From Bugula neritina (lineage: Eukaryota; Bryozoa; Gymnolaemata; Cheilostomatida; Bugulidae), in assembly GCA_964035545.1 (NCBI GenBank), contig OZ037765.1, positions 15,370,698 to 15,434,697 on the forward strand: a stretch of 64,000 bases of DNA, written 5' to 3'. The notes beneath the pieces were generated by a model. The model had not been told where the DNA came from, did not search any database, and saw nothing but the letters and a program-made list of their open reading frames with translations. Every line of letters starts with the position of its first letter. Position 1 is the first letter of the stretch. Positions 1-16,199 of the stretch are shown here, in pieces. Position numbers and translations under genes: made by a program.

Positions 1-3000
1 AAAAAACTGCAACATACTGAAATATACTGTAACACACTGAAATATACTGCAAAATACTGAAATACACTGCAAAATACTGCAACATACTGAAATACACTGT
101 AACATACTGAAATAAACTGCATCATACTACAACATACTGAAATGCACTGTAACACACTGAAATATACTGCAAAATACTGAAATACACTGTAACATACTGA
201 AATACACTGTAACATACTGAAATATACTGCAACACACTGCAACATACTGAAATACACTGCAACAAACTACAACATATTGAAACACACTGCAACACATTGA
301 AATATACTGCAACACACTGACACATACGGCAACATATTGAAATATACTGCAACACATTGAAATATACCGCAACATACTGAAATATGCTGTAGCACACTGA
401 AATACACTGCAACTCACTGAAATATAGTGTAATATACAGAAATGTACTGTAAAATACTGAAATATACTGTAACATACTGAAATATACTGCAACATACTGC
501 AACATACTGAAATACACTGTAACATACTGAAATACGCTGCAACATACTGCAACATACTGAAATACACTGGAACATATATTGAAATACACTACAACGCATT
601 GAAATGTACTGCAACACACTGAAACATACTGCAACATACTGAAATATACTGCGACACATTGAGATATACTGCAACATAGTGAAGTATAATGCAAGGTACT
701 GCAACATACTGAAATACACTCTGACATACTGAAATACACTGCAACATACTGCAACATACTGCAACATACTGAAATACACTGCAACACATTGAAATAAACC
801 GCAACATACCTAAATATACGGTAATATACTGAAATATACTGTAACACATTGAAAAACATTGCAACATACTGAAACATACTGAAATATGCTGTGGCACACT
901 GAAATACACCGCAATTCACTGAAAAATAGTGTAATATACGGAAATGTATCGTAACATACTGAAATATACTGTAACAGACTGAAATGTACTGTAACACACT
1001 GAAATATACTGCAACATGCTGAAATACACTGTAACATACTGAAATATACTGCAACACACTGCAACATACCGAAATACACTGTAACAAACTGAAATACACT
1101 CCAACATACTACAACATACTGAAAGACACTGTGACATACTGAAATACACTGCAACATCCTGCTACATACTGAAATACACTGGAACATATTGAAATACCTT
1201 ACAACACATTGAATTATACTGCAACACACTGAAACATACAGCAACATACTGAAATACACTGCAACACATTGAGATATACTGCAACATAGTTAAATATAAT
1301 GCAAGATCTTGCAACATACTGAAATACACTGTGACATACTGAAATACACTGCAACATACTGCAACATACTGAAATACACTGCAACACATTGTAATAAAAC
1401 ACAACATACCTTAATATACAGTAATATACTGAAATATACTGTAACGCATTGAAAAACATTGCAACATACTGAAGCATGCTGTAGCACACTGAAATACACT
1501 GCAACACACTGAAACATACTGCAACATACTGAAATATACTGCAACATATCGAAGTATATTGTAAAATACGGACATGTACTGTAACATACTGAAACATACT
1601 GAAGCATACTGAAACATACTGAAACATACTGAAACATACTGAAATATACTTCAACATACTGAGATGTACTGCAACATACTGCAACATACTGAAATACACT
1701 GCAACATACTGAAATATAATGCAAGATACTGCAACATACAGAAATACACTGTGACATACTGAGATACACTGCAACATACTGCAACATACTGAAAGACACT
1801 GTAACATATTGAAATACACTGCAACACATTGAAATATACTGCAAACAATGAAACATACGGCAACATAATGAAATATAGTGCGACACATTGAAATATACTG
1901 CAACATACTGAAACATGCTGTAGCATACTGAAATACACTGCAACACATTGAAGTATACTGTAATATACAGCAATGTACTGTAACATACTGAAACATACGT
2001 CAACATACTGAAATGTACTGCAACATGCTGAACTATACTGCAACATACTGAAATACACTGTAATATACTGAATTAAACTGCAACACACTGCAACATACTG
2101 AAATAAGCTGTAGCATACTGAAATACATTGCAGCACATTGAAGCGTACTGGAATATGCAGAAAACTACTGCAACATACTGAAATATACCGCAACAAACCG
2201 AAATTTATGGTATCCTGAAATATGTTGCAAACTAGTAAAATATACTGCAACATACCGAAAAATACTGCAACTGTGCAATATAATGAAATATACTCCAAAA
2301 ACTCTGAAATATACTGCAACAATTTAAAAGTTACTGTATGATACTAAAATATACTGAAACACACTGAAACATACTGCAAGATACTGCAACAAACTGAAAT
2401 ACACTGTAACATACTGAAATACACTGCAACATACTGCAACATACTGCAACATACTGAATTACAGTGAAACATATTGAAATACACTGCATTACATTGAAAT
2501 TTACTGCAACACACTGAAACATACTGCAACATACTGAAATATACTGCAACATATCGAAGAATATTGTAAAATACGGACATGTACTGTAACATAATGAAAC
2601 ATACTGAAGCACACTGAAACATACTGAAACATACTGAAACATACTGAAATATACTTCAACATACTGAGATGTACTGTAACATACTGCAACATACTGAAAT
2701 ACACTGTAACATACTGAAATACACTGCAACACATTGAAACAGACTGCAACATAGCTAAATATAGTGTAATATACTGAAATATACTGTAACACATTGAAAA
2801 ACACTGCAAGTTACTGAAATATGCTGTAGCACACTGAAATACACTGCAACATACTGAAATACACTGTAAAATACTGAAATACACAGCAACATACTGCAAC
2901 ATACTGAAATACACTGTAACATACTGAAATACACTGCAACATACTACAACATACTGAAATACACTGTAACATTATGAATTACACTGCAACACATTGAAAA

Positions 3001-3430
3001 ATACTGCAACATACCGAAATATGTAGTAAACTACTGAAATATACTGTAACACACTGAAATATACTTTAAAATACTAACATACACTGTAACATATTGAAAT
3101 ACACTGTAACATACTGAAATACACTGTAATATACTGAATTAAACTGCAACATACTGAAATAAGCTGTAGATTACTGAAATACATTGCAGCACACTGAAGC
3201 GTACTGTAATATGCAGAAACATACTGCAACATACTGAAATATACCGCAACAAACCGAAATTTCTGGTATACTGAAATATGTTGCAAACTAGTAAAATATA
3301 CTGCAACATACCGAAAAAGACTGCAACTGTGCAAAATAATGAAATACACTGCAAAAATACTGGAATATACTGCAACAATTTAAAATTTACTGTATGATAC
3401 TGAAATATACTGAAAGACACTGAAACATAC
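1..3430. repeat. Diverged left part of the array
   Basis: This stretch uses the same block library as the rest but with more private substitutions. The block with ACATAGT, TAAATATAATGC and the GTGACATACTG string is seen near 650-730 and again near 1,262-1,345, about 610 bp apart, already differing at several bases. A run of successive GAAACATACT units lies near 1,590-1,650 and again near 2,600-2,645. The degenerate block described separately occurs twice (about 2,190-2,360 and 3,250-3,430), and its two copies differ from each other. An off-register 2-bp expansion, GGAACATATATTG, is present near 570. The divergence suggests this part has escaped recent homogenisation. No gene is visible. Confidence 0.8.
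2190..2360. repeat. Degenerate satellite block (first of 13 copies)
   Basis: This is the part of the array where the 10-bp pattern is hardest to see. Landmarks in order are CAACAAACCGAAA, a TTGCAAACTAGTAAAAT string, CAACTGTGCAA, and CAATTTAAAA followed by TACTGTATGATAC. It still falls into 10-bp steps, so I read it as diverged satellite rather than a foreign insertion. Further copies, located by the CAACTGYGCAA landmark, lie near 3,331, 17,467, 20,690, 25,050, 27,766, 30,384, 32,562, 36,508, 39,797, 42,515, 46,464 and 48,055. None is found between 3.5 and 17.4 kb or after 48.2 kb. Later copies carry CCTCAACTG where the first two have CTGCAACTG, and the 20.7, 25.0 and 39.8 kb copies share CTGCGCAA. 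Confidence 0.85.
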
Positions 3431-4987
3431 TGCAAGATACTGCAACATACTGAAATACACTGTAACATACTGAAATACACTGCAACATACTGCAACATAC
3501 TGCAACATACTGAATTACACTGTAACATATTGAAATACACTGCAATACATTGAAATTTACTGCAACACACTGAAACATACTGCAACATACTGAAATATAC
3601 TGCAACATATCAAAGTATATTGTAATATACGAACATGTACTGTAACATACTGAACCATACTGAAATATACTTCAACATTCTGAAAGGCACTGTAACATAC
3701 TGAAATACACTGCAACACATTGAAATATACTGGAACATACCGAAACATACTGTAACACACTGAAATATACTGTCACATAATGAAATACACTGTAAAATAC
3801 TGAAATATACTGCAACATACTGCAACATACTGAAATACACTGTAACCTACTGATATACACTGCAATATACTACAACATACTGAAGTACACTGTAACATAT
3901 TGAAATACGCTGCAACACATCGAAATATACTGCAACATACCGAAATACATGGTAAACTGCTGAAATATACTGTAACACATTGAAAAATACTGCAACATAC
4001 TGAAATATACTGTAACACACTGAAATGTACTGCAACATACTGAAATACACTGTAACATACTGAAATATACTGCAACATACTGAAATATACTGTAACATAC
4101 TGAAATATACTGCAACATACTGGAATACACTGTAACATACTGAAATACACTGCAACATACTGCAACATACTGAAATACACTGGAACATATTGAAATACAC
4201 TACAACACAATGAAATATACTGCAACACACTGAAACATACTGACACATACTGAAATATACTGCAACATATCGAAGTATATTGTAAAATACGGACATGTAC
4301 TGTAACATACTGAAACATACTGAAGCATACTGAAACATACTGATACATACTGAAGCATACTGAAATATACTTCAACATACTGAGATGTACTGCAACATAC
4401 TGCAACATACTGAAATACACTGTAACATACTGAAATACACTGTAAAATACTGAAATACACAGCAACATACTGCAACATACTGCAACATACTGAAATACAC
4501 TGCAACACATTGAAATAAACCGCAACATACCTAAGTATACGGTAATATACTGAAATATAATGTAACACATTGAAAAACATTGCAACATACTGAAACATGC
4601 AGTAGCACACTGAAATACACTGCAACATACTGAAATATAATGCAAGATACTGCAACATACAGAAATACACTGTGACATACTGAGATACACTGCAACATAC
4701 TGCAACATACTGAAAGACACTGTAACATACTGAAATACAGTGCACCACATTGAAACAAACAGCAACATACCTAAATATACGGTAATATACTGAAATATAC
4801 TGCAACACATTGAAAAACACTGCAAGATACTGAAATATGCTGTAGCACACTGAAATACACTGCAACATACTGAAATACACTGTAAACTACTGAAATACAC
4901 AGCAACATACTGCAACATACTGAAACACACTGTAACCTACTGAAATACACTGCAACATACTACAACATACTGAAATACACTGTAACA

Positions 4988-5741
4988 TTATGAATTACAC
5001 TGCAACGCATTGAAAAATACTGCAACATACCGAAATATGTAGTAAACTACTGAAATATACTGTAACACATTGAAAAAAAACTGCAACATACTGAAATATA
5101 CTGTAACGCACTGAAATATACTTGAAGATACTGAAATACACTGTAACATATTGAAATACACTGTAACATACTGAAATATACTGCAACACACTGCAACATA
5201 CTGAAATACACTGCAACATACTACAACATATTGGAATACACTGCAACACATTGAAATATACTGCAACACACTGAAACATACGGCAACATATTGAAATATA
5301 CTGCAACACATTGAAATATACCGCAACATACTGAACTATGCTGTAGCACACTGAAATACACTGCAACTCACTGAAATATGGTGTAATATACAGAAATGTA
5401 CTGTAGAATATTGAAATATACTGTAACATACTGAAATATATTGCAACATACTGCAACATACTGAAATACACTGTAAGATACTGAAATACACTGCAACATA
5501 CTGAAATACTTTGAAATACACTGGAACATATTGAAATACTTTACAACACATTGAAATATACTGCAACACACTGAAACATACAGCAACATACTGAAATATA
5601 CTGCGACACATTGAGATTTACTGCAACATAGTTAAATATAATGCAAGATACTGCAACATACTGAAATACACCGTGACATACTGAAATACACTGCAACATA
5701 CTGCAACATACTGCAACATACTGAAATACACTGCAACACAT
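4988..5741. repeat. HOR segment repeated at +4,804 (9,792-10,545)
   Basis: Landmarks in this stretch (ATTATGAATT near its start, the TTGAAGATACTG variant, GAACTATGCTGTAGC, and GAAATACTTTG near its end) recur at a constant offset of 4,804 bp. A third related copy starts near 6,613 with the offset drifting between 1,625 and 1,631. That drift reflects small register changes, including an 8-A run at about 5,073 against a 7-A run at about 6,706. Confidence 0.8.
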
Positions 5742-6099
5742 TGAAATAAAACCGCAACATACCTAAGTATACGGTAATATACTGAAATATAATGTAACAC
5801 ATTGAAAAACATTGCAACATACTGAAACATGCTGTAGCACACTGAAATACACTGCAACATACAGAAATACACTGTGACATACTGAGACACACTGCAACAT
5901 AGTGCAACATACTGCAAAATACTGAAAGACACGGTAACATAATGAAATACACTGCAACACATTGAACTATACTGCAACACATTGAAATATACTGCAACAT
6001 ACTGAAATACACTGGAACATACTGAAATATACTGCAACATACTGCAACATACTGAAATACACTGTAACATACTGAAATACACTGCAACATACTGCAACA

Positions 6100-8380
6100 T
6101 ACTGAAATACACTGGAACATATTGAAATACACTACAACACAATGAAATATACTGCAACACACTGAAACATACTGACACATACTGAAATATACTGCAACAT
6201 ATCGAAGTATATTGTAAAATACGGACATGTACTGTAACATACTGAAACATACTGAAGCATACTGAAACATACTGATATATACTGAAACATACTGAAATAT
6301 ACTTCAACATACTGAGATGTAGTGCAACATACTGCAACATAATGAAATGCACTGTAACATACTGAAATACAGTGCACCACATTGAAACAAACAGCAACAT
6401 ACCTAAATATACGGTAACATACTGAAATATACTGCAACACATTGAAAAACACTGCAATATACTGAAATATGCTGTAGCACACTGAAATACACTGCAACAT
6501 ACTGAAATACACTGTAAAATACTGAAATACACAGCAACATACTGCAACATACTAAAACACACTGTAACCTACTGAAATACACTGCAACATACTACAACAT
6601 ACTGAAATACACTGTAACATTATGAATTACACTGCAACGCATTGAAAAATACTGCAACATACCGAAATATGTAGTAAACTACTGAAATATACTGTAACAC
6701 ATTGAAAAAAACTGCAACATACTGAAATATACTGTAACGCACTGAAATGTACTTGAAGATACTGAAATACACTGTAACATATTGAAATACACTGTAACAT
6801 ACTGAAATATACTGCAACACACTGCAACATACTGAAATACACTGCAACATACTACAACATATTGGAATACACTGCAACACATTGAAATATACTGCAACAC
6901 ACTGAAACATACGGCAACATATTGAAATATACTGCAACACATTGAAATATACCGCAACATACTGAACTATGCTGTAGCACACTGAAATACACTGCAACTC
7001 ACTGAAATATGGTGTAATATACAGAAATGTACTGTAGAATATTGAAATATACTGTAACATACTGAAATATATTGCAACATACTGCAACATACTGAAATAC
7101 ACTGTAAGATACTGAAATACACTGCAACATACTGAAATACTTTGAAATACACTGGAACATATTGAAATACTTTACAACACATTGAAATATACTGCAACAC
7201 ACTGAAACATACAGCAACATACTGAAATATACTGCGACACATTGAGATTTACTGCAACATAGTTAAATATAATGCAAGATACTGCAACATACTGAAATAC
7301 ACCGTGACATACTGAAATACACTGCAACATACTGCAACATACTGAAATACACTGCAACACATTGAAATAAAACCGCAACATACCTAAGTATACGGTAATA
7401 TACTGAAATATAATGTAACACATTGAAAAACATTGCAACATACTGAAACATGCTGTAGCACACTGAAATACACTGCAACATACAGAAATACACTGTGACA
7501 TACTGAGACACACTGCAACATAGTGCAACATACTGCAACATACTGAAAGACACGGTAACATAATGAAATACACTGCAACACATTGAACTATACTGCAACA
7601 CATTGAAATATACTGCAACATACTGAAACTTGCTGTAGCATACTGAAATACACTGCAACACATTGAAGTATACTGTAATATACAGAAATGTACTGTAACA
7701 TGCTGAACTATACTGCAACATACTGAAATACACTGTAACATACTCAATTACACTGCAACGAACTGCAACATACTGAAATACGCTTTAACATATTGAAATA
7801 CGCTCCAACACATTAAAAGATACTGCAACATACTGAAACATACGTCAACATACTGAAATATACTGCAACGCATTGAAATATACTGCAACATACTGCAACA
7901 TACTGAAATACACTGTAACCTACTGATATACACTGCAATATACTACAACATACTGAAATACACTGTAACATATTGAAATACGCTGCAACACATCGAAATA
8001 TACTGCAACATACCGAAATACATGGTAAACTGCTGAAATATACTGTAACACATTGAAAAATACTGCAACATACTGAAATATACTGTAACACACTGAAATA
8101 TACTGCAACATACTGAAATACACTGTAACATACTGAAATATACTGCAACATACTGAAATATACTGTAACATACTGAAACATACTGCAACATACTGAAACA
8201 CACTGTAACATACTGAAATATACTGCAACATACTGCAACATACTGAAATACACTGTAACATACTGAAATACACTGCAACCTACTGCAAAATACTGAAATA
8301 CACTGGAACATATTGAAATACACTACAACACAATGAAATATACTGCAACACACTGAAACATACTGACACATACTGAAATA
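6100..8380. repeat. 2.3-kb HOR block, first copy of a 3.18-kb-spaced pair
   Basis: This block matches 9,280-11,563. The offset is about 3,173-3,179 in the left part and 3,183 from about 7,340 onward, the step being explained by one extra 10-bp M2 unit in the second copy near 10,510. The variant CAATTACACTGCAACGAACTG at 7,744 and 10,927 is a shared private landmark. The copies part at about 8,380 and 11,563, where the first goes to a GAAATACACTGC string and the second to GAAATATACTGC followed by ACATATCAAAG. Confidence 0.8.
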
Positions 8381-9279
8381 CACTGCAACATACTACAACA
8401 TACTGAAATACACTGTAACATTATGAATTACACTGCAACGCATTGAAAAATACTGCAACATACCGAAATATGTAGTAAACTACTGAAATATACTGTAACA
8501 CATTGAAAAAAAACTGCAACATACTGAAATATACTGTAACGCACTGAAATATACTGCAACATACTGAAATACACTGTAACATACTGAAATATACTGCAAC
8601 ATACTGAAATACACTGGAACATACTGAAATATACTGCAACATACTGCAACATACTGAAATACACTGTAACATACTGAAATACACTGCAACATACTGCAAC
8701 ATACTGAAATACACTGCAACATACTACAACATATTGAAATACACTGCAACACATTGAAATATACTGCAACACACTGAAACATACGGCAACATATTGAAAT
8801 ATACTGCAACACATTGAAATATACCGCAACATACTGAACTATGCTGTAGCACACTGAAATACACTGCAACTCACTGAAATATGGTGTAATATACAGAAAT
8901 GTCCTGTAGAATACTGAAATATACTGTAACATACTGAAATATACTGCAACATACTGCAACATACTGAAACACACTGTAAAATACTGAAATACACTGCAAC
9001 ATACTGAAATACTTTGAAATACACTGGAACATATTGCCATACTTTACAACACATTGAAATATACTGCAACACACTGAAACATACAGCAACATACTGAAAT
9101 ATACTGCGACACATTGAGATTTACTGCAACATAGTTAAATATAATGCAAGATACTGCAACATACTGAAATACACTGTGACATACTGAAATACACTGCAAC
9201 ATACTGCAACATACTGCAACATACTGAAATACACTGTAACATACTGAAATATACTGCAACATACTGCAACATACTGAAA

Positions 9280-11563
9280 TACACTGGAACATATTGAAAT
9301 ACACTACAACACAATGAAATATACTGCAACACACTGAAACACACTGACACATACTGAAATATCCTGCAACATATCGAAGTATATTGTAAAATACGGACAT
9401 GTACTGTAACATACTGAAACATACTGAAGCATACTGAAACATACTGATACATACTGAAACATACTGAAATATACTTCAACATACTGAGATGTACTGCAAC
9501 ATACTGCAACATACTGAAATACACTGTAACATACTGAAATACAGTGCACCACATTGAAACAAACAGCAACATACCTAAATATACGGTAATATACTGAAAT
9601 ATACTGCAACACATTGAAAAACACTGCAAGATACTGAAATATGCTGTAACACACTGAAATACACTGCAACATACTGAAATAAACTGTAAACTACTGAAAT
9701 ACACAGCAACATACTGCAACATACTGAAACACACTGTAACCTACTGAAATACACTGCAACATACTACAACATACTGAAATACACTGTAACATTATGAATT
9801 ACACTGCAACGCATTGAAAAATACTGCAACATACCGAAATATGTAGTAAACTACTGAAATATACTGTAACACATTGAAAATAAACTGCAACATACTGAAA
9901 TACACTGTAACGCACTGAAATATACTTGAAGATACTGAAATACACTGTAACATATTGAAATACACTGTAACATACTGAAATATACTGCAACACACTGCAA
10001 CATACTGAAATACACTGCAACATACTACAACATATTGGAATACACTGCAACACATTGAAATATACTGCAACACACTGAAACATACGGCAACATATTGAAA
10101 TATACTGCAACACATTGAAATATACCGCAACATACTGAACTATGCTGTAGCACACTGAAATACACTGCAACTCACTGAAATATGGTGTAATATACAGAAA
10201 TGTACTGTAGAATATTGAAATATACTGTAACATACTGAAATATATTGCAACATACTGCAACATACTGAAATACACTGTAAGATACTGAAATACACTGCAA
10301 CATACTGAAATACTTTGAAATACACTGGAACATATTGAAATACTTTACAACACATTGAAATATACTGCAACACACTGAAACATACAGCAACATACTGAAA
10401 TATACTGCGACACATTGAGATTTACTGCAACATAGTTAAATATAATGCAAGATACTGCAACATACTGAAATACACCATGACATACTGAAATACACTGCAA
10501 CATACTGCAACATACTGCAACATACTGAAATACACTGCAACACATTGAAATAAAACCGCAACATACCTAAGTATACGGTAATATACTGAAATATAATGTA
10601 ACACATTGAAAAACATTGCAACATACTGAAACATGCTGTAGCACACTGAAATACACTGCAACATACAGAAATACACTGTGACATACTGAGACACACTGCA
10701 ACATAGTGCAACATACTGCAACATACTGAAAGACACGGTAACATAATGAAATACACTGCAACACATTGAACTATACTGCAAAACATTGAAATATACTGCA
10801 ACATACTGAAACTTGCTGTAGCATACTGAAATACACTGCAACACATTGAAGTATACTGTAATATACAGAAATGTACTGTAACATGCTGAACTGTACTGCA
10901 ACATACTGAAATACACTGTAACATACTCAATTACACTGCAACGAACTGCAACATACTGAAATACGCTTTAACATATTGAAATACACTCCAACACATTAAA
11001 AGATACTGCAACATACTGAAACATACGTCAACATACTGAAATATACTGCAACGCATTGAAATATACTGCAACATACTGCAACATACTGAAATACACTGTA
11101 ACCTACTGATATACACTGCAATATACTACAACATACTGAAATACACTGTAACATATTGAAATACGCTGCAACACATGGAAATATACTGCAACATACCGAA
11201 ATACATGGTAAACTGCTGAAATATACTGTAACACATTGAAAAATACTGCAACATACTGAAATATACTGTAACACACTGAAATATACTGCAACATACTGAA
11301 ATACACTGTAACATACTGAAATATACTGCAACATACTGAAATATACTGTAACATACTGAAACATACTGCAACATACTGAAACACACTGTAACATACTGAA
11401 ATATACTGCAACATACTGCAACATACTGAAATACACTGTAACATACTGAAATACACTGCAACCTACTGCAAAATACTGAAATACACTGGAACATATTGAA
11501 ATACACTACAACACAATGAAATATACTGCAACACACTGAAACATACTGACACATACTGAAATA
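9280..11563. repeat. 2.3-kb HOR block, second copy
   Basis: Partner of 6,100-8,380. It differs by a 10-bp unit insertion near 10,510 and scattered substitutions, for example CCATGACATACTG against CCGTGACATACTG near 10,476 and 7,304. Confidence 0.8.
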
Positions 11564-14500
11564 TACTGCAACATATCAAAGTATATTGTAAAATACGGAC
11601 ATGTACTGTAACATACTGAAACAAACTGAAGCATACTGAAACATACTGATACATACTGAAACATACTGAAATATACTTCAACATACTGAGAGGTACTGCA
11701 ACGTACTGCAACATACTGAAATACACTGTAACATACTGAAATACACTGCACCACATTGAAACAAACAGCAACATACCTAAATATACGGTAATATACTGAA
11801 ATATACTGTAACACATTGAAAAACACTGCAAGATACTGAAATATGCTGTAGCACACTGAAATACACTGCAACATACTGAAATACACTGTAAAATACTGAA
11901 ATACACAGCAACATACTGCAACATACTGAAACACACTGTAACCTACTGAAATACACTGCAACATACTACAACATACTGAAATACACTGTAACATTATGAA
12001 TTACACTGCAACGCATTGAAGAATACTGCAACATACCGCAATATGTAGTAAACTACTGAAATACACTGTAACACATTGAAAAAAACTGCAACATACTGAA
12101 ATATACTGTAACGCACTGAAATAAATGTGAAGATACTGAAATACACTGTAACATATTGAAATACACTGTAACATACTGAAATATACTGCAACACACTGCA
12201 ACATACTGAAATACACTGCAACATACTACAACATATTGAAATACACTGCAACACATTGAAATATGCTGCAACACACTGAAACATACGGCAACATATTGAA
12301 ATATACTGCAACACATTGAAATATACCGCAACATACTGAACTATGCTGTAGCACACTGAAATACACTGCAACTCACTGAAATATGGTGTAATATACAGAA
12401 ATGTGCTGTAGAATACTGAAATATACTGTAACATACTGAAATATACTGCAACATACTGCAACATACTGAAATACACTGTAAAATACTGAAATACGCTGCA
12501 ACATACTGAAATACTTTGAAATACACTGGAACATATTGAAATACTTTACAACACTTTGAAATATACTGCAACACACTGAAACATACAGCAACATACTGAA
12601 ATATACTGCGACACATTGGGATTTACTGCAACATAGTTAAATATAATGCAAGATACTGCAACATACTGAAATACACTGTGACATACTGAAATACACTGCA
12701 ACATACTGCAACATACTGAAATACACTGCAACACATTGAAATAAACCGCAACATACCTAAGTATACGGTAATATACTGAAATATAATGTAACACATTGAA
12801 AAACATTGCAACATACTGAAACATGCTGTAGCACACTGAAATACACTGCAACATACAGAAATACACTGTGACATACTGAGATACACTGCAACATAGTGCA
12901 ACATACTGCAACATACTGAAAGACGCGGTAACATAATGAAATACACTGCAACACATTGAACTATACTGCAACACATACAAATATACTGCAACATACTGAA
13001 ACATGCTGTAGCATACTGAAATATACTGCAACACATTGAAGTATACTGTAATATACAGAAATGTACTGTAACATACTGAAACATACGTCAACATACCGAA
13101 ATGTACTGCAACATGCTGAACTATACTGCAACATACTGAAATACACTGTAACATACTCAATTACACTGCAACAAACTGCAACATACTGAAATATGCTTTA
13201 ACATATTGAAATACGCTCCAACACATTAAAAGATACTGCAACATACTGAAACATACGTCAACATACTGAAATATACTGCAACGCATTGAAATATACTGCA
13301 ACATACTGAAATATGCTGTAGAATACTGAAATACACTGCAACACACTGAAGTATACTGTAATATACAGAACTGTACTGTAAAATACTGAAACATACGACA
13401 ACATACTGAAATACACCGCAACATACTGCAACATAGTGCAACATACTGAATTACACTCTAACATATTCAAATACACTGCAACATACTGAAATATACTGTA
13501 ACATACTGAAATATACTGCAACATACTGAAATACACTGGAACATACTGAAATATACTGCAACATATCGAAGTATATTGTAAAATACGGACATGTACTGTA
13601 ACATACTGAAACATACTGAAGCATACTGAAACATACTGATATATACTGCAACATGCTGAAATATACTGTAACGCACTGAAATGTACTTGAAGATACTGAA
13701 ATACACTGTAACATATTGAAATACACTGTAACATACTGAAATATACAGCAACACACTGCAACATACTGAAATACACTGCAACATACTACAACATATTGAA
13801 ATACACTGCAACACATTGAAATATACTGCAACACACTGAAACATACGGCAACATATTGAAATATACTGCAACACATTGAAATATACCGCAACATACTGAA
13901 CTATGCTGTAGCACACTGAAATACACTGCAACTCACTGAAATATGGTGTAATATACAGAAATGTACTGTAGAATACTGAAATATACTGTAACATACTGAA
14001 ATATACTGCAACATACTGCAACATACTGAAACACACTGTAAAATACTGAAATACACTGCAACATACTGAAATACTTTGAAATACATTGGAACATATTGAA
14101 ATACCTTACAACACATTGAAATATACTGCAACACACTGAAACATACAGCAACATACTGAAATATACTGCGACACATTGAGATTTACTGCAACATAGCTAA
14201 ATATAATGCAAGATACTGCGACATACTGAAATACACTGTGACATACTGAAATACACTGCAACATACTGCAACATACTGCAACATACTGAAATACACTGTA
14301 ACATACTGAAATATACTGCAACATACTGCAACATACTGAAATACACTGGAACATATTGAAATACACTACAACACAATGAATTATACTGCAACACACTGAA
14401 ACCTACTGACACATACTGAAATATACTGCAACATATCGAAGTATATTGTAAAATACGGACATGTACTGTAACATACTGAAACATGCTGAAGCATACTGAA

Positions 14501-16199
14501 ACATACTGATATATACTGAAACATACTGAAATATACTTCAACATACTGAGATGTACTGCAACATACTGCAACATACTGAAATACACTGTAACATACTGAA
14601 ATACAGTGCACCACATTGAAACAAACAGCAACATACCTAAATATACGGTAATATACTGAAATATACTGCAACACATTCAAAAACACTGCAAGATACTGAA
14701 ATATGCTGTAGCACACTGAAATACACTGCAACATACTGAAATACACTGTAAACTACTGAAATACACTGTAACATATTGAAATACGCTGCAACACATCAAA
14801 ATATACTGCAAGATACCGAAATACATGGTAAACTGCTGAAATGTACTGTAACACATTGAAAAATACTGCAACATACTGAAATATACTGTAACACACTGAA
14901 ATATACTGCAACATACTGAAATACACTGTAACATACTGAAATATACTGCAACATACTGAAATATACTGTAACATACTGAAATATACTGCAACATACTGAA
15001 ATACACTGTAACATACTGAAATATACTGCAACATACTGCAACATACTGAAATACGCTGTAACATACTGAAATACACTGGAACATATTGAAATACACTACA
15101 ACAGAATGAAATATACTGCAACCCACTGAAACATACTGACACATACTGAAATATACTGCAACATATCGAAGTATATTGTAAAATACGGACATGTACTGTA
15201 ACATACTGAAACATACTGAAGCATACTGAAACATACTGATATATACTGTAACATACTGAAGTATACTGCAACATACTGAAATATACTGCAACATACTGAA
15301 ATACACTGTAAAATACTGAAATACACAGCAACATACTGCAACATACTGAAATACACTGTAACCTACTGAAATACACTGCAACATACTACAACGTACTGAA
15401 ATACACAGTAACATTATGAATTACACTGCAACACATTGAAAAATACTGCAACATACCGAAATATGTAGTAAACTACTGAAATATACTGTAACACATTGAA
15501 AAAAACTGCAACATACTGAAATATACTGTAACGCACTGAAATATACTTGAAAATACTGAAATACACTGTAACATATTGAAATACACTGTAACATACTGAA
15601 ATATACTGCAACACACTGCAACATACTGAAATACACTGTAACATACTGAAATACACTGCAACATACTACAACATATTGAAATACACTATAACATACTGAA
15701 ATATACTGCAACACACTGCAACATACTGAAATACACTGTACCATACTGAAATACACTGCAACATACTACAACATATTGAAATACACTGCAACACATTGAA
15801 ATATACTGCAACACACTGAAATATGGTGTAATATACAGAAATGTACTGTAGAATGCTGAAATATACTGTAACATACTGAAATATACTGCAACATACTGAA
15901 ACATACTGAAATACACTGTAACATACTGAAATACACTGCAACATACTGAAATACTTTGAAATACACTGGAACATATTGAAATACCTTACAACACATTGAA
16001 ATATACTGCAACACACTGAAACATACAGCAACATACTGAAATATACTGCGACACATTAAGATATACTGCAACATAGTTAAATATAATGCAAGATACTGCA
16101 ACATACTGAAATACACTGTGACATGCTGAAATACGCTGCAACATACTGCAACATACTGCAACATACTGAAAGACACTGTAACCTACTGAAATACACTGC

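Noticed and set aside
2190-2360. Transposon or gene remnant inside the array
   Set aside because: The segment can still be divided into diverged 10-bp units and has no terminal repeats or coding signal.
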